Assembly: GCF_040901545.1 (NCBI RefSeq) | Contig: NZ_JBBDYL010000040.1 | Span: 1 to 24,676, forward strand | DNA: 24,676 bases | From: Sulfuricaulis sp040901545 | Lineage (GTDB): Bacteria > Pseudomonadota > Gammaproteobacteria > Acidiferrobacterales > Sulfurifustaceae | Reading direction: 5' to 3' | Shown: positions 8,863 to 16,743 of the stretch, in pieces | How positions within the stretch are numbered: the first letter of the stretch is position 1 | How the letters are laid out: every line of letters starts with the position of its first letter | Position numbers and translations under genes: made by a program | Notes under the pieces: model-generated | Told to the model about the DNA's origin: nothing | The model's database searches: none | The model's input: only the letters and a program-made list of their open reading frames with translations

Positions 8863-9273
8863 TCAATCAGGCGCTGCAATAACTGCTATTTCGATCCTGA
8901 ATTGCTTCCAAATTAGCCGGTCGACGATCAACAGCGTGTTGGGAGGAAATTTGCCGTCCGGGAAAAACGCCTTGAAATTGCACTCTCGAAACTTCATCAA
9001 CTTTGGGATATCGCGGGAATCGACGAGATACGTAGTTGTCTGAACGATGTTTCGGAATTCCGCCCCTGCTGACCTAAGCGCGGCGCGAATATTCTGGAAT
9101 ACCTGCTGCGCCTGCGTATCAAAATTGCCTTCACCCACCAACTTGCCGCTAGAGTTAAGCGGGACCTGGCCGGCAATGAAAAGTAAGTTGTCTGTGCAAA
9201 CCCGCGCTACGTGCGAATACGAGCCTGCCGGCTTGGCAAGAGCCTTCGGATTGTAGATTTTAATGCGGGACAC
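8863..9273 (-). CDS. RidA/YjgF/UK114 family protein
   Basis: This small (136 residues) trimer-forming RidA-superfamily protein has typical family blocks: LLFIAGQVPLNSSGKLVG, QVFQNIRAALRSAGA and RIEIAVIAAPD at the C-terminus. Classical RidA enzymes hydrolyse reactive enamines/imines and need an Arg in the loop before the last strands. Here that position reads PPNTLLIVDRL with Asn112, so the deaminase activity of RidA itself is doubtful, while Glu128 is kept. Many catabolic operons carry such diverged members. The frame opens with GTG at 9273 with AGGAAG about 10 bases upstream. It follows the UTRA-type regulator by 33 bases and precedes the crotonase gene by 206 bases. Confidence 0.88.
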   Translation of the reverse strand: MSRIKIYNPKALAKPAGSYSHVARVCTDNLLFIAGQVPLNSSGKLVGEGNFDTQAQQVFQNIRAALRSAGAEFRNIVQTTTYLVDSRDIPKLMKFRECNFKAFFPDGKFPPNTLLIVDRLIWKQFRIEIAVIAAPD

Positions 9274-9306
9274 CGTGTTGTACTTCCTATAGTTAAGGTC
9301 GATACG

Positions 9307-10137
9307 TTAGACATTCATGTTAGACATCATAGGGGCGGAGGTTACGACCGCGGCCCGTCTTGCGTTATTGGCGAGACGCTGTAAGTTAATTGTGTATTGA
9401 TAGTGATCAGTCCGATATCTCGTGCGGGCAACTTGGATTAGTTCGTTATCTGTCGAAAAATAGTTGCGATCGATAGTCAATATCGGTTGCCCTCTCTTTA
9501 TGCCGAGGGTCTTGGCAATATCAGCAGAAGCCAGTTCGGCGCTCATCGTCTGATTAATATTTCTCAGCTCTAGATCGCATTGTTCTTCCACCAATGTAAC
9601 CATAAGTTTTGTGCGAATTAGTTCATTAGAAAACTTTAACTTGATTAGTTGTGTACCAATATTCGCGCGATAATAAATATCGTTCATCAAAAAATGCTTC
9701 CCATGCGCCACCCGCACGGTCCGAAACCAATATAATTTGCTACGAGGTGGACAGGAATATTTTTCAAGAACCCAATCTGGAGGAACGATCAAACACTTGT
9801 TGAGCAGCTTGAGTTTAGTTTGTAAACCTGTAGTTACAAGGTCTTCAATCGATCCCAAGCTAAATTTCATAATTTCGGGTTTACTACTCGATACGAACGA
9901 TCCTTTACCTGCATAGCGAGTGATAAGGCCACGGTCGATGAGAATTCGCATTGCTGCACGGACTGTAATCATGCTTACGCCATACTGCAATGCCAGCTGT
10001 TTGTCCCCAGGAAATAATTCATCTTGCTTATATTTTTCTGCTTTGATCTTGCTTGCAAGTGCTTCTGCCAACTGGAAATACAAGGGCGCATGACCTTTTC
10101 CCAACGGCAACGATGGTAATTTGAGTTTGGCAATCAT
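9307..10137 (-). CDS. GntR-family regulator, HutC subfamily (UTRA domain)
   Basis: This transcription regulator of 276 residues has an N-terminal GntR winged helix (about residues 18-83, with PLYFQLAEALASKI, LALQYGVSMITVRAAMRIL and the wing RYAGKGSFV). A UTRA effector-binding domain (about 95-260) ends with ILTIDRNYFSTDNELIQVARTRYR, the typical small-molecule pocket strand. The ATG at 10137 lies directly after a stop codon of an upstream fragment, and GGAG is about 10 bases upstream. It is A+T-rich compared with the right half of the window. As first gene of the leftward group and divergent from the FAD enzyme gene, it probably controls both. Confidence 0.9.
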   Translation of the reverse strand: MIAKLKLPSLPLGKGHAPLYFQLAEALASKIKAEKYKQDELFPGDKQLALQYGVSMITVRAAMRILIDRGLITRYAGKGSFVSSSKPEIMKFSLGSIEDLVTTGLQTKLKLLNKCLIVPPDWVLEKYSCPPRSKLYWFRTVRVAHGKHFLMNDIYYRANIGTQLIKLKFSNELIRTKLMVTLVEEQCDLELRNINQTMSAELASADIAKTLGIKRGQPILTIDRNYFSTDNELIQVARTRYRTDHYQYTINLQRLANNARRAAVVTSAPMMSNMNV

Positions 10138-10395
10138 CTAAAACAGGCTCCGGTTTCGCTGCATCAGTTCACGAACAAATTCGCGATCTATGCGTTTCAA
10201 AAAATAAGATACGCGTGCTCGTTGGATGTATTTTTCCCCCACCAAATTAGCATGTCTAGTGCATCTACTCGGATGCATCCAATGCCTTAACCACGCGCCG
10301 GCATAGTGCGCCACACGTTCCTGCGGCAGCCCCTCTTGCACTGAAGGCGGCATCAAATACGCAGTTATCCCGTCCACCTGAACCAGTCGGCTCAT
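10138..10395 (-). pseudogene. Short reading frame with transposase-like N-terminus
   Basis: An 85-codon frame opens with SRLVQVDGITAYLMPPSVQE and GLPQERVAHYAGA, closely resembling the first ~35 residues of IS1182/IS5-like transposases (homologues read ...PPSVDDWLPEDHLARFV). After that the sequence (WLRHWMHPSRC and onward) no longer looks like a transposase, and the frame stops immediately before the UTRA regulator's ATG. No inverted repeats were found. I read it as a truncated insertion-sequence scar supplying only the 5' end of the gene. A small real protein cannot be excluded. Confidence 0.45.
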
Positions 10396-10765
10396 CAGTC
10401 ATTCTCGCCATCGTAATGCCCTGCCTAATCAAAGTACCGGGTTCGTTGCGGTCAACTGCAACCCCTTTTAACCGGTCGACGCTTTCAGCAGCGCGTCGCC
10501 CGCCGGCACGGCAGACCAGGATGGTGGTGGCCTGCGAAAAACCGCACGAAACTGAAAGTGCGACAACCTTGTAGGGCGCGCCGCAATTCCTATGCGCGGA
10601 CAGCTTGACAAGTGGGCACTGCTTAATAAATAATATATTATAATGTTATGAGATTTGCAACCACCGTTTTTTTATTGGTTAGGCTCCGTTTGACGAATTA
10701 AACGAGGGAGCTATAGGGTTTCGTCAATAGGATTTCATCAACGAGAAATGAAAATGGAGGGAGTA
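10396..10765. promoter_or_regulatory. Divergent intergenic/promoter region
   Basis: This 370-base spacer separates the leftward regulator operon from the rightward FAD enzyme gene. Bases 10490-10610 are G+C-rich and open in one minus frame without recognisable protein content. Bases 10605-10644 contain TTGACA, an A+T-rich tract with a perfect 12-base palindrome ATAATATATTAT (10630-10641) and the hexamer TATAAT (10639-10644). A rightward promoter using TTGACA at 10605 with a -10 near 10627 (16-base spacing) is possible. The palindrome could be an operator for the adjacent GntR regulator. All of this is inference from sequence. Confidence 0.4.
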
Positions 10766-12370
10766 ATGCAAGACGGAGCAAATACAGGTGACACATTGCA
10801 GAATTTTGACGCTGTATTCGACGTCGTTGTCGTGGGATACGGCTACGCGGGAGGGGTATCGGCGATCGAGGCAGCAGATGCCGGCGCGAAGGTGCTACTA
10901 ATCGAAAAAGCCTCCGTACCCGGCGGTATCTCGATCTGCTCCTACGGGAATGTTCGCTGTGCAAAAGACAAGGACCTCGCATTTCAGTACCTCAAGATGA
11001 CAAATGGTGGCCGAACGCCGGACGACGTTACTCGTGTCCTTGCGGACGGCATGGCGGAAATGGAGGATTACTTTCGAAAACTTGGGGCTGTCTGTGGAGC
11101 AACCATTAGCACTACAGAGGAAGTCGGCAAAGGAGGGAACTATCCGTTCCCCGGAACGGACACTTTCTACCATACGTGTATCGATGCGATCCCAAATTTT
11201 GATGCGCGGAAGGCCTTTCCATGGGCCCACAGCGTGGTAGGGGGCGCAAGAACGTTTAAGGTCGTCAGTGACAACGTAAATCGTCGAAATGTCGAGATTT
11301 GGATGAAAACGGCCGCGGTTCGCCTAATTAACCGTAATATGGGTAAATCGAATGAAGTTCTTGGCGTAACAGTCCAGACTGAGAGCCGGGGCACAATGCA
11401 CGTAAGAGCGCGCCGTGCGGTAATCCTATGTACCGGTGGATTCGAAGGGAGCGAGGAATATCGGCAGCAGTTCTGGGAGGGGTTGCCTGTTCTTCCGTGT
11501 GCCGGGCGCAGCAATACTGGAGATGGTATTCGAATGGCACAAGCCGTAGGCGCACAGCTCTGGCACATGTGGCACTTTCACGGGTCGTACGGGTATAGGC
11601 ATCCGGATCCCGCCTACCCTTATGCGCTCCGAGTCAAGCGCCTACCCGACTGGACACCTGGTCGTGAAAACGAGGCCAAAGTGAAGATGGCTTGGATTCT
11701 ACAGGATCAAAATGGAAAGCGTTTTATGAATGAATACCAGCCTTATACACAGGATACCAGCTGTCGGCCGACGCAATATTTCGATCCTGTAACGCAGCGC
11801 TATCCGCGTAATCCGGCGATTCTGCTTTGCGACGAGAACGGCCGAAAGATGTATCCGCTTGGACGACCTGTATCGAACGACGAAGGCCTTCGATTCGAGT
11901 GGAGTGAGGACAACCTAAGGGAAGTCGAGCTCGGAATATTGAAACGAGCAAACTCGATCGCTGAGCTCGCTCGAATGCTGGGAGTTAACCCAGCATCAGC
12001 CGAAAATAGCATCGCTCGCTGGAATACTCTGTGCGATAAGGGGGTCGATGAAGATTTTGGTCGACCAGGTGGGACAATGGCTCGAATCGATACCCCCCCA
12101 TTTTATGGGGCGCATGTCAGGTCGCTAGTTTCAAACACCCAAGGCGGGCCAGTACACAACGCGCGGCAAGAAGTCATTGATGTTTTCGGGAAACCAATCC
12201 CCCGCCTATTTGCTGCTGGTGAACTGGGTAGTTCATTTGGGCATCTGTATCTTTCGGGGAGCAATATCAGCGAATGCTTTCTGAATGGTCGCACCGCGGG
12301 TCGCAACGCTGCAGCGCTTGCAGATTGGGCAGATAAGAGCGTGAAACCAGAGCGCATATCGTCACATTAG
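10766..12370 (+). CDS. FAD-dependent oxidoreductase (fumarate reductase / ketosteroid dehydrogenase-like flavoprotein)
   Basis: This flavoprotein of 534 residues belongs to the FAD_binding_2 superfamily (fumarate/urocanate reductase and 3-ketosteroid 1-dehydrogenase relatives), which catalyses alpha-beta dehydrogenation or enoate reduction. The N-terminal dinucleotide fold is VVVGYGYAGGVSA (residues 21-33) with LLIEKA. The C-terminal FAD-contacting block reads PIPRLFAAGELGSSFGHLYL then SGSNISECFLNGRTAGRNAA. It lacks a signal peptide and haem motifs, so it is cytoplasmic and soluble. I start it at the ATG at 10766 because GGAGG lies 5 bases upstream; an ATG at 10748 would add six residues and lacks a site. 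It is divergent from the ligase/crotonase operon and likely oxidises or reduces the ring or side chain in the same pathway. Confidence 0.88.
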   Translation: MQDGANTGDTLQNFDAVFDVVVVGYGYAGGVSAIEAADAGAKVLLIEKASVPGGISICSYGNVRCAKDKDLAFQYLKMTNGGRTPDDVTRVLADGMAEMEDYFRKLGAVCGATISTTEEVGKGGNYPFPGTDTFYHTCIDAIPNFDARKAFPWAHSVVGGARTFKVVSDNVNRRNVEIWMKTAAVRLINRNMGKSNEVLGVTVQTESRGTMHVRARRAVILCTGGFEGSEEYRQQFWEGLPVLPCAGRSNTGDGIRMAQAVGAQLWHMWHFHGSYGYRHPDPAYPYALRVKRLPDWTPGRENEAKVKMAWILQDQNGKRFMNEYQPYTQDTSCRPTQYFDPVTQRYPRNPAILLCDENGRKMYPLGRPVSNDEGLRFEWSEDNLREVELGILKRANSIAELARMLGVNPASAENSIARWNTLCDKGVDEDFGRPGGTMARIDTPPFYGAHVRSLVSNTQGGPVHNARQEVIDVFGKPIPRLFAAGELGSSFGHLYLSGSNISECFLNGRTAGRNAAALADWADKSVKPERISSH

Positions 12371-12386
12371 GCTTAGAGCCTTTTAT
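12369..12386 (+). terminator. Possible weak terminator overlapping stop codon
   Basis: AGGCT, the loop TAG, then AGCCT forms a 5-base-pair hairpin that begins within the stop codon of the FAD enzyme and is followed by a short T run (TTTAT). The stem is short, so termination would be inefficient. Confidence 0.25.
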
Positions 12387-12635
12387 GAGTTTGTGCGTTG
12401 AGCCGTAATCTGGCAAATAGCAGGGACAAAGAAACCCCACTGAACAGGTTACTCCGATTAACTCGACTTTAGAGCACGCTCTAGGTCGAACATAGTTGGT
12501 AACACTCATTGATATACTTGCACATGAGGATTGTTGCGTCGGCTAGCTGAACAGAGATGAACAAACCTGAGCGAGCGCGTAAATTCAGAAAGAACGAAAC
12601 GCGCTGGATAGCTTAGCGCTATGGAGGAATATCTA

Positions 12636-13628
12636 ATGTATATGCCCCGTCAGTTCCTTATTATTGCACTAGCAATGTTGATCGGATGTGAACTTGGGTT
12701 TGTACAAGAATCATCGGGCGCGAGTTCGGCATATCCAGCAAAACCGGTACGAATGGTCATACCATATGGTGTGGGGGGTAGTACTGATATCCTCTCACGT
12801 ATCGTGGCTCTTGCGCTTTCGGAACGTTTGGGTGTCCAGATCGTTGTGGACAATCGTCCTGGAGCCAATGGTCGCATTGCGACTATGCTTGTTAAGGAGG
12901 CGTCGGCGGATGGTTACACGTTATTGATGGCAAGCAATGGCGGGCATACCGCCAATGTAACTATGTACGCGAAGCCCGGGTACGATCCACTGAACGATTT
13001 TGCATCGGTGGCTTTGGTTGCTACGCTGCCGATGCTGCTGGCGGTCAATTCTTCCTCGGCAGTATCATCATTTAAGGATCTTATTACCTTGGCAAAGACG
13101 AAACCCAGAGCGGTTACATTTGGACATCCAGGAGTAGGTTCCTCTCCGTACTTTACGGGCAAACTGCTGGATCAAGCTGCCGATATCAATACTCTTGATG
13201 TGCCATACAAAAGCGGCGGCGCCGCCGTGGTAGACGCAATTGCGGGCAATATAACCATGGTTTATGCGGGCCTTCCTGCAATAATCCAGTACGTGAAGAG
13301 CGGCATGCTACGCCCTTTGGCGGTCTCAAGTGCGAAGCGTTCCCACTTCTTGCCTAACATACCTGCGATCTCTGAATACTACTCAGATTTCAACATTGTG
13401 TTCTGGGTTGCCGCTATTGCGCCGCGCGGCGTTCCTCAAGCACTAGTTTCCAAACTCAATTCGGAAATAAACCATATCCTAGGACTTCAACGAACAATTG
13501 ATTTGTTCGCAACGCAAGGCGCAACTCCAGCCAGGATGACTCCGAAAGAGCTTGATGATTTTATACGGAATGATCTTGTAATGACGAAAAAGATCGCTAA
13601 GGAGGCTGGCGTCAAGTTACTACAGTAA
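12636..13628 (+). CDS. Bug-family tripartite tricarboxylate receptor
   Basis: This is a complete 330-residue periplasmic substrate-binding protein of the Bug/TctC family. A hydrophobic leader (residues 5-25) precedes AYPAKPVRMVIPYGVGGSTD, DNRPGANGRIA, the hinge/ligand block DVPYKSGGAAVVDAIAGN and the C-terminal LAVSSAKRSHFLPNIP region, all standard. The leader contains LIGC at residues 15-18, which fits a lipobox, so the protein might be lipid-anchored; conventional cleavage before AYP is the alternative. The ATG at 12636 is preceded by GGAGG 8 bases away; an in-frame ATG at 12621 sits before that site. No TctA/TctB membrane genes are present, as is common for Bug genes. It probably binds the substrate of the neighbouring CoA ligase. 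Confidence 0.93.
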   Translation: MYMPRQFLIIALAMLIGCELGFVQESSGASSAYPAKPVRMVIPYGVGGSTDILSRIVALALSERLGVQIVVDNRPGANGRIATMLVKEASADGYTLLMASNGGHTANVTMYAKPGYDPLNDFASVALVATLPMLLAVNSSSAVSSFKDLITLAKTKPRAVTFGHPGVGSSPYFTGKLLDQAADINTLDVPYKSGGAAVVDAIAGNITMVYAGLPAIIQYVKSGMLRPLAVSSAKRSHFLPNIPAISEYYSDFNIVFWVAAIAPRGVPQALVSKLNSEINHILGLQRTIDLFATQGATPARMTPKELDDFIRNDLVMTKKIAKEAGVKLLQ

Positions 13629-13640
13629 TACCCGCATTTA

Positions 13641-13990
13641 TTAGATTGGAGTATCGCCCAGGTAGGCCGGCGCAACGCGGTCATTGGGAGAAGTTAGAAC
13701 GTAATTTAATCCGAAGTTCTTCCCTGTTGAGCGCGCATTTACCCTCTGTGTATGCGGATGTTTTGGGCCCACGTGCTTGGCCACACGGCAATCGTCTCGA
13801 GCAGTTTGAGCGCGCTCAAAGTGTGGGTATGCGCCTTGTGCTCGGCTTTCCCCGACCGGGTGGCCGGCGCGACCGGATCGCGTGTAGCTTTCGCCGCATG
13901 ATCTTCGTCGGCGAAGAGCAGGGCCACGCTTCGCGTATGTACCACTCGACGTAGTAGGCGAGCATGCAAAGCAGGATGTGGGCGCGTTCC
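13641..13990 (-). pseudogene. IS1634-like transposase, C-terminal remnant
   Basis: Read leftward from about 13990 this encodes AHILLCMLAYYVEWYIREAW. A frameshift is followed by LLFADEDHAAKATRDPVAP, HTHTLSALKLLETI, and after another frame change NYVLTSPNDRVAPAYLGDTP. The order and motifs match the extreme C-terminus of IS1634/IS4-like transposases (helix YYVEWHMR, then LLF-DED, then a TTPN...Q-RA tail). The N-terminal catalytic part is missing; beyond 13990 the DNA belongs to an MFS gene fragment. There are at least two frameshifts. It marks the right border of the A+T-richer accessory region. Confidence 0.7.
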
Positions 13991-14112
13991 TGATGAGCTG
14001 GATCTTCGCGCAGCTCGGCGTGCGCGGCGTTGCGATGATCGCGACGGTCATCGCGCTCCTGATCCATCTCGGTGTGTTGCCGGTCGGGAAAACGGTGAGC
14101 AGTGATCGGTGA
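13978..14112 (+). pseudogene. MFS transporter C-terminal fragment
   Basis: The plus strand reads VGAFLMSWIFAQLGVRGVAM followed by IATVIALLIHLGVLPVGKT and a TGA at 14110. This is one long hydrophobic segment preceded by the VGAFLMSW motif seen near the last membrane helices of MFS drug-efflux-type proteins. There is no upstream coding sequence: the IS1634-like remnant abuts it at about 13978-13990. Its orientation and content make it a plausible missing end of the MFS fragment at 3708-4095. The final residues before the stop run into the heptamer repeat. Confidence 0.5.
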
Positions 14113-14121
14113 TCCGTGATC
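14094..14121 (+). repeat. Heptamer repeat, GGTGAGC/GGTGATC family (4 units)
   Basis: Four consecutive 7-base units: GGTGAGC, AGTGATC, GGTGATC, CGTGATC. The same family recurs at 23217, 23298, 23445 and 24587. It precedes the YCGCCAT array by about 40 bases, and the bases between (CTCCTGC, CTCACGC, TTTCCGC) can also be parsed in sevens. Confidence 0.75.
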
Positions 14122-14160
14122 CGACTGATTTTTTCCTTCACGCCTCCTGCCTCACGCTTT

Positions 14161-14237
14161 CCGCCATCCGCCTTCCGCCATTCGCCATTCGCCATTCGCC
14201 ATCCGCCATCCGCCATCCGCCATCCGCCATCCGCCAT
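14161..14237 (+). repeat. Heptamer array YCGCCAT, 11 units
   Basis: Exactly 77 bases in eleven 7-base units: CCGCCAT, CCGCCTT, CCGCCAT, three TCGCCAT, then five CCGCCAT. It ends 29 bases before the GTG start of the Npt-like transporter, so it sits in that gene's leader or promoter. In translation it yields only repetitive MADGGWR-type or HPPSAIR-type peptides, which I treat as non-coding. Confidence 0.92.
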
Positions 14238-14266
14238 AAAAAGAGGTGCAGTAAGATGCCCGTATA

Positions 14267-15592
14267 GTGGCGCCCGCCTTCCTGCAACGTTTTACCAACA
14301 TCCGCCGCGGTGAGGCCGGTCCGGCCCTCGTCTCCGGGCTGTTCTTTTTCTGCGTGCTCACGGCGCTGATGGTGGTGCGGCCGGCGCGCGAGGCGCTGGG
14401 CATGCAACGCGGCATCGAGGCGATTCGCTGGCTCTTCATCGGCACCGTCGTCGTGACACTCCTCGTCAACCCGGTGTTCGGCCTGCTGGTGAGCCGCTTC
14501 CGCCGCCTGGTCTTCGTCAACGCGACCTACCTCTTCTTCGCCTTCGGCCTGGTGGTGTTCTATGCCCTGCTCGTGCTGTCGCCCGCCAGCATCGGGCAGC
14601 GCACCGGCCAGGTCTTTTACGTGTGGTTCAGCGTTTTCAACCTCTTTGCCACGATGCTGTTCTGGGCGCTGTTGGTGGACCGCTTTTCGCTGGAGCAGAG
14701 CAAGCGCCTTTTCGGCGCCATCGCCGTGGGCGGAACGCTTGGGGCGATCTTCGGCCCGTGGCTCGCGAGCATGCTCGCCAAGCCGCTCGGAACACCGGCG
14801 CTGCTGCTTATCGCCGCCGGGTTCCTGCTGCTGGCAATCGGTGCCGCCTGGTGGTTGACGCGTCTGCGGACGGATCGGGGCGAAGCGGGCCGGGGCGAAC
14901 GCGACGATGCGCAGGTCGCGGCCGAGCACGCGGTGATTGGCGGCAGCGCCTGGGAAGGGTTCAAGTCGGTCTTCCGCTCACCCTATCTCCTCGCCATCTG
15001 CGCCTACGTGCTGATCCTCGCGATCATGGCCACGCTCGTTTATTTCACGCGCCTGCAAATGGTGGCGGCCCTCGGCACCAACGTCGACATGCGCACCGCG
15101 ACGTTCGCGCGGATCGACATGATCACGCAGGTGGCAACGCTCGTTTTGCAGGCGGTTGTCACCGGGCACCTGATCAAGCGGCTCGGTGTCTCCGTAACGC
15201 TCGCGTTGCTCCCGCTGACGGTGGCACTGGGCTTCATCGGTCTCGCGATCATCGGCTCGCTGGCTGCGCTCATCGCGTTCGAGGCGACGTTCCGCGCCGT
15301 GCAGCGCGGCATCATGCGGCCCGCGCGCGAGACACTGTTCACCATCGTACCCCGCGCCGATCGCTACAAGGCAAAGGCGTTTATCGACACGTTCGTCTAC
15401 CGGGCCGGTGACGTCGTCGGTGCGTAGACCGAGGGCCTGCTGGGACGTCTGGGCATGGGCTTGGCCGCGCTCGCTTCCTTTGCGGTGCCGCTGGCGATGG
15501 CGTGGATGGCGCTCGGGCTGTGGCTGGGATACGCGCAGCGCGAGCGGGCCGCGAGCGTGCCGCAGGGCGCACCGGCCCAGGCGGCGCCGTAA
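14267..15592 (+). pseudogene. Npt-like (NTP/NDP exchange-type) membrane transporter with in-frame TAG
   Basis: This is a polytopic membrane protein of the MFS/ATP:ADP-antiporter-like (Npt1/Npt2) group. The opening FTNIRRGEAGPALVSGLFFF, then VVRPAREALG and the ~12 hydrophobic segments are typical of bacterial chromosomal members of unknown substrate. The frame begins with GTG at 14267 (AAGAGG upstream, not ideally spaced). It meets a TAG at 15425-15427 after 386 residues, right after YRAGDVVGA. In the same frame coding resumes at once with TEGLLGRLGMGLAALASFAV and runs to a TAA at 15592, giving 441 positions. The TAG most simply derives from CAG (Gln). Loss of the last membrane helices would probably inactivate it, though a shortened product or readthrough is possible. 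Confidence 0.72.
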
Positions 15593-15645
15593 CGCTATGA
15601 CCGGAGGCGCGGCGCGATGAACGCTACACAGCAGGAGGTCCAAAC

Positions 15646-16599
15646 ATGATGACCCGTCGTGAATGGCTGTGCCGCACGCTCGGCGCAGCCGGCGCATTGG
15701 CGCTCGATCCGCGAGCGGCGTGGGCGGCCGAAGATGGCAAGTCGAAACTGATCACGCGCGCTATCCCCTCCACCGGCCAGCGGCTTCCCATCGTCGGGCT
15801 CGGCGGCTCGGCCACTTTTTCGCAGGTCGCGCGCAGCCAAGACGTCACGGCGCTGCGGGCAGTGCTCGGCCGCATGGTCGAGCTGGGCGGCACGGTTTTC
15901 GACACCGCGCCGGGCTACGGCGCCTCCGAGGAAGTGGCCGGCCGAATCGCGCAGGATCTCGGGATCGCGAAACAGCTTTTCTGGGCGACCAAGCTCAACG
16001 TCGCGCGATGGGGGAGCACGGCCGATCCGGCGGCGGCACGCGCGCAGCTCGAAACGTCCTTCCGCCGCATCGGCAAGCCGGTGATCGACCTGATCCAGGT
16101 CCACAACATGGGGGACATTCGCACGCAGCTCCCGATCCTGAGGGAGTTGAAAGAGAAAGGCCGCGTGCGCTACATCGGCGTCACCACCACGTTCGACGGC
16201 CATTATGCCGACCTGGTACAGCTCATGCGCGCCGAGCCGCTCGACTTCATCGGGACCGACTACGCGATCGACGAGCGTCACGCCGAGGAGACGATACTGC
16301 CCCTGGCGCGGGACAAAGGTATCGCGGTGCTGGTTTATGCACCGTTCGGCCGCAGGCGCCTGTGGAGCCGCGTGAGGGGACAGCCGCTGCCGGACTGGGC
16401 GGGCGAGATCGACGCGACTTCGTGGGCGCAGTTCTTCCTCAAGTACGTCGCAAGCCATCCGGCGGTGACCGCGATCACGCCGGCCACCAGCCGGCCCGCC
16501 CACATGGCCGACAACACGGGCGGTGCGCGGGGCCGATTGCCGGACGAAACCATGAAAAAGCGGATGATCGAGCTGGTTGAGAGCATCCCTGCGGCGTAG
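15646..16599 (+). CDS. Tat-exported aldo/keto reductase
   Basis: This is a 317-residue aldo/keto reductase, an NADPH-dependent carbonyl reductase TIM barrel. The catalytic tetrad is visible: Asp86 and Tyr91 in FDTAPGYG, Lys116 in WATKLN, His153 in IQVHNM. The N-terminus carries a twin-arginine signal (TRREWLCRTLGAAGALAL, cleavage near AWA-AE), so the folded holoenzyme is expected in the periplasm, as for a subset of AKRs annotated with Tat signals. The ATG at 15646 is preceded by AGGAGG 7 bases away. It follows the broken transporter by 53 bases and may share its transcript. The physiological substrate is unknown. Confidence 0.92.
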   Translation: MMTRREWLCRTLGAAGALALDPRAAWAAEDGKSKLITRAIPSTGQRLPIVGLGGSATFSQVARSQDVTALRAVLGRMVELGGTVFDTAPGYGASEEVAGRIAQDLGIAKQLFWATKLNVARWGSTADPAAARAQLETSFRRIGKPVIDLIQVHNMGDIRTQLPILRELKEKGRVRYIGVTTTFDGHYADLVQLMRAEPLDFIGTDYAIDERHAEETILPLARDKGIAVLVYAPFGRRRLWSRVRGQPLPDWAGEIDATSWAQFFLKYVASHPAVTAITPATSRPAHMADNTGGARGRLPDETMKKRMIELVESIPAA

Positions 16600-16693
16600 C
16601 GCTGTCAGCAACCATTTTGCTGATATTCTGGTAACCCGACTGCGTGGCGGGGAAGAATAGAACGTGTCTCAAAAATCCTCCCTCACCCTCGGT

Positions 16694-16743
16694 CCCTCTC
16701 CCGGAGGGAGAGGGATGGCGCCCTTCTCCCTCCGGGAGAAGGG
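16694..16743. repeat. Twin hairpin (REP-like) intergenic element
   Basis: Two adjacent perfect hairpins: CCCTCTCCC-GGA-GGGAGAGGG (16694-16714) and CCCTTCTCCC-TCC-GGGAGAAGGG (16721-16743). Their flanks CCCTCACCCTC and GGGGATGAGGG can pair as an outer stem, giving a cruciform. This resembles the widely dispersed CCCTCTCCC/GGGAGAGGG palindromes of proteobacterial spacers. There is no T tract, so a classical terminator role is not supported. Confidence 0.75.

Noticed and set aside
10490..10610. Additional minus-strand gene upstream of the UTRA regulator
   Set aside because: The open frame has no usable start near recognisable sequence and no family resemblance.
13641..14929. Minus-strand reading frames encoding repeated MADGGWRMADGEW-type peptides
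   Set aside because: They are translations of the heptamer array and of DNA antisense to the transporter gene; no start site, domain or codon bias supports a protein.
15663..16580. Arg-rich 305-residue frame overlapping the aldo/keto reductase
   Set aside because: It is an alternate-frame shadow; the AKR frame carries the catalytic tetrad and ribosome site.
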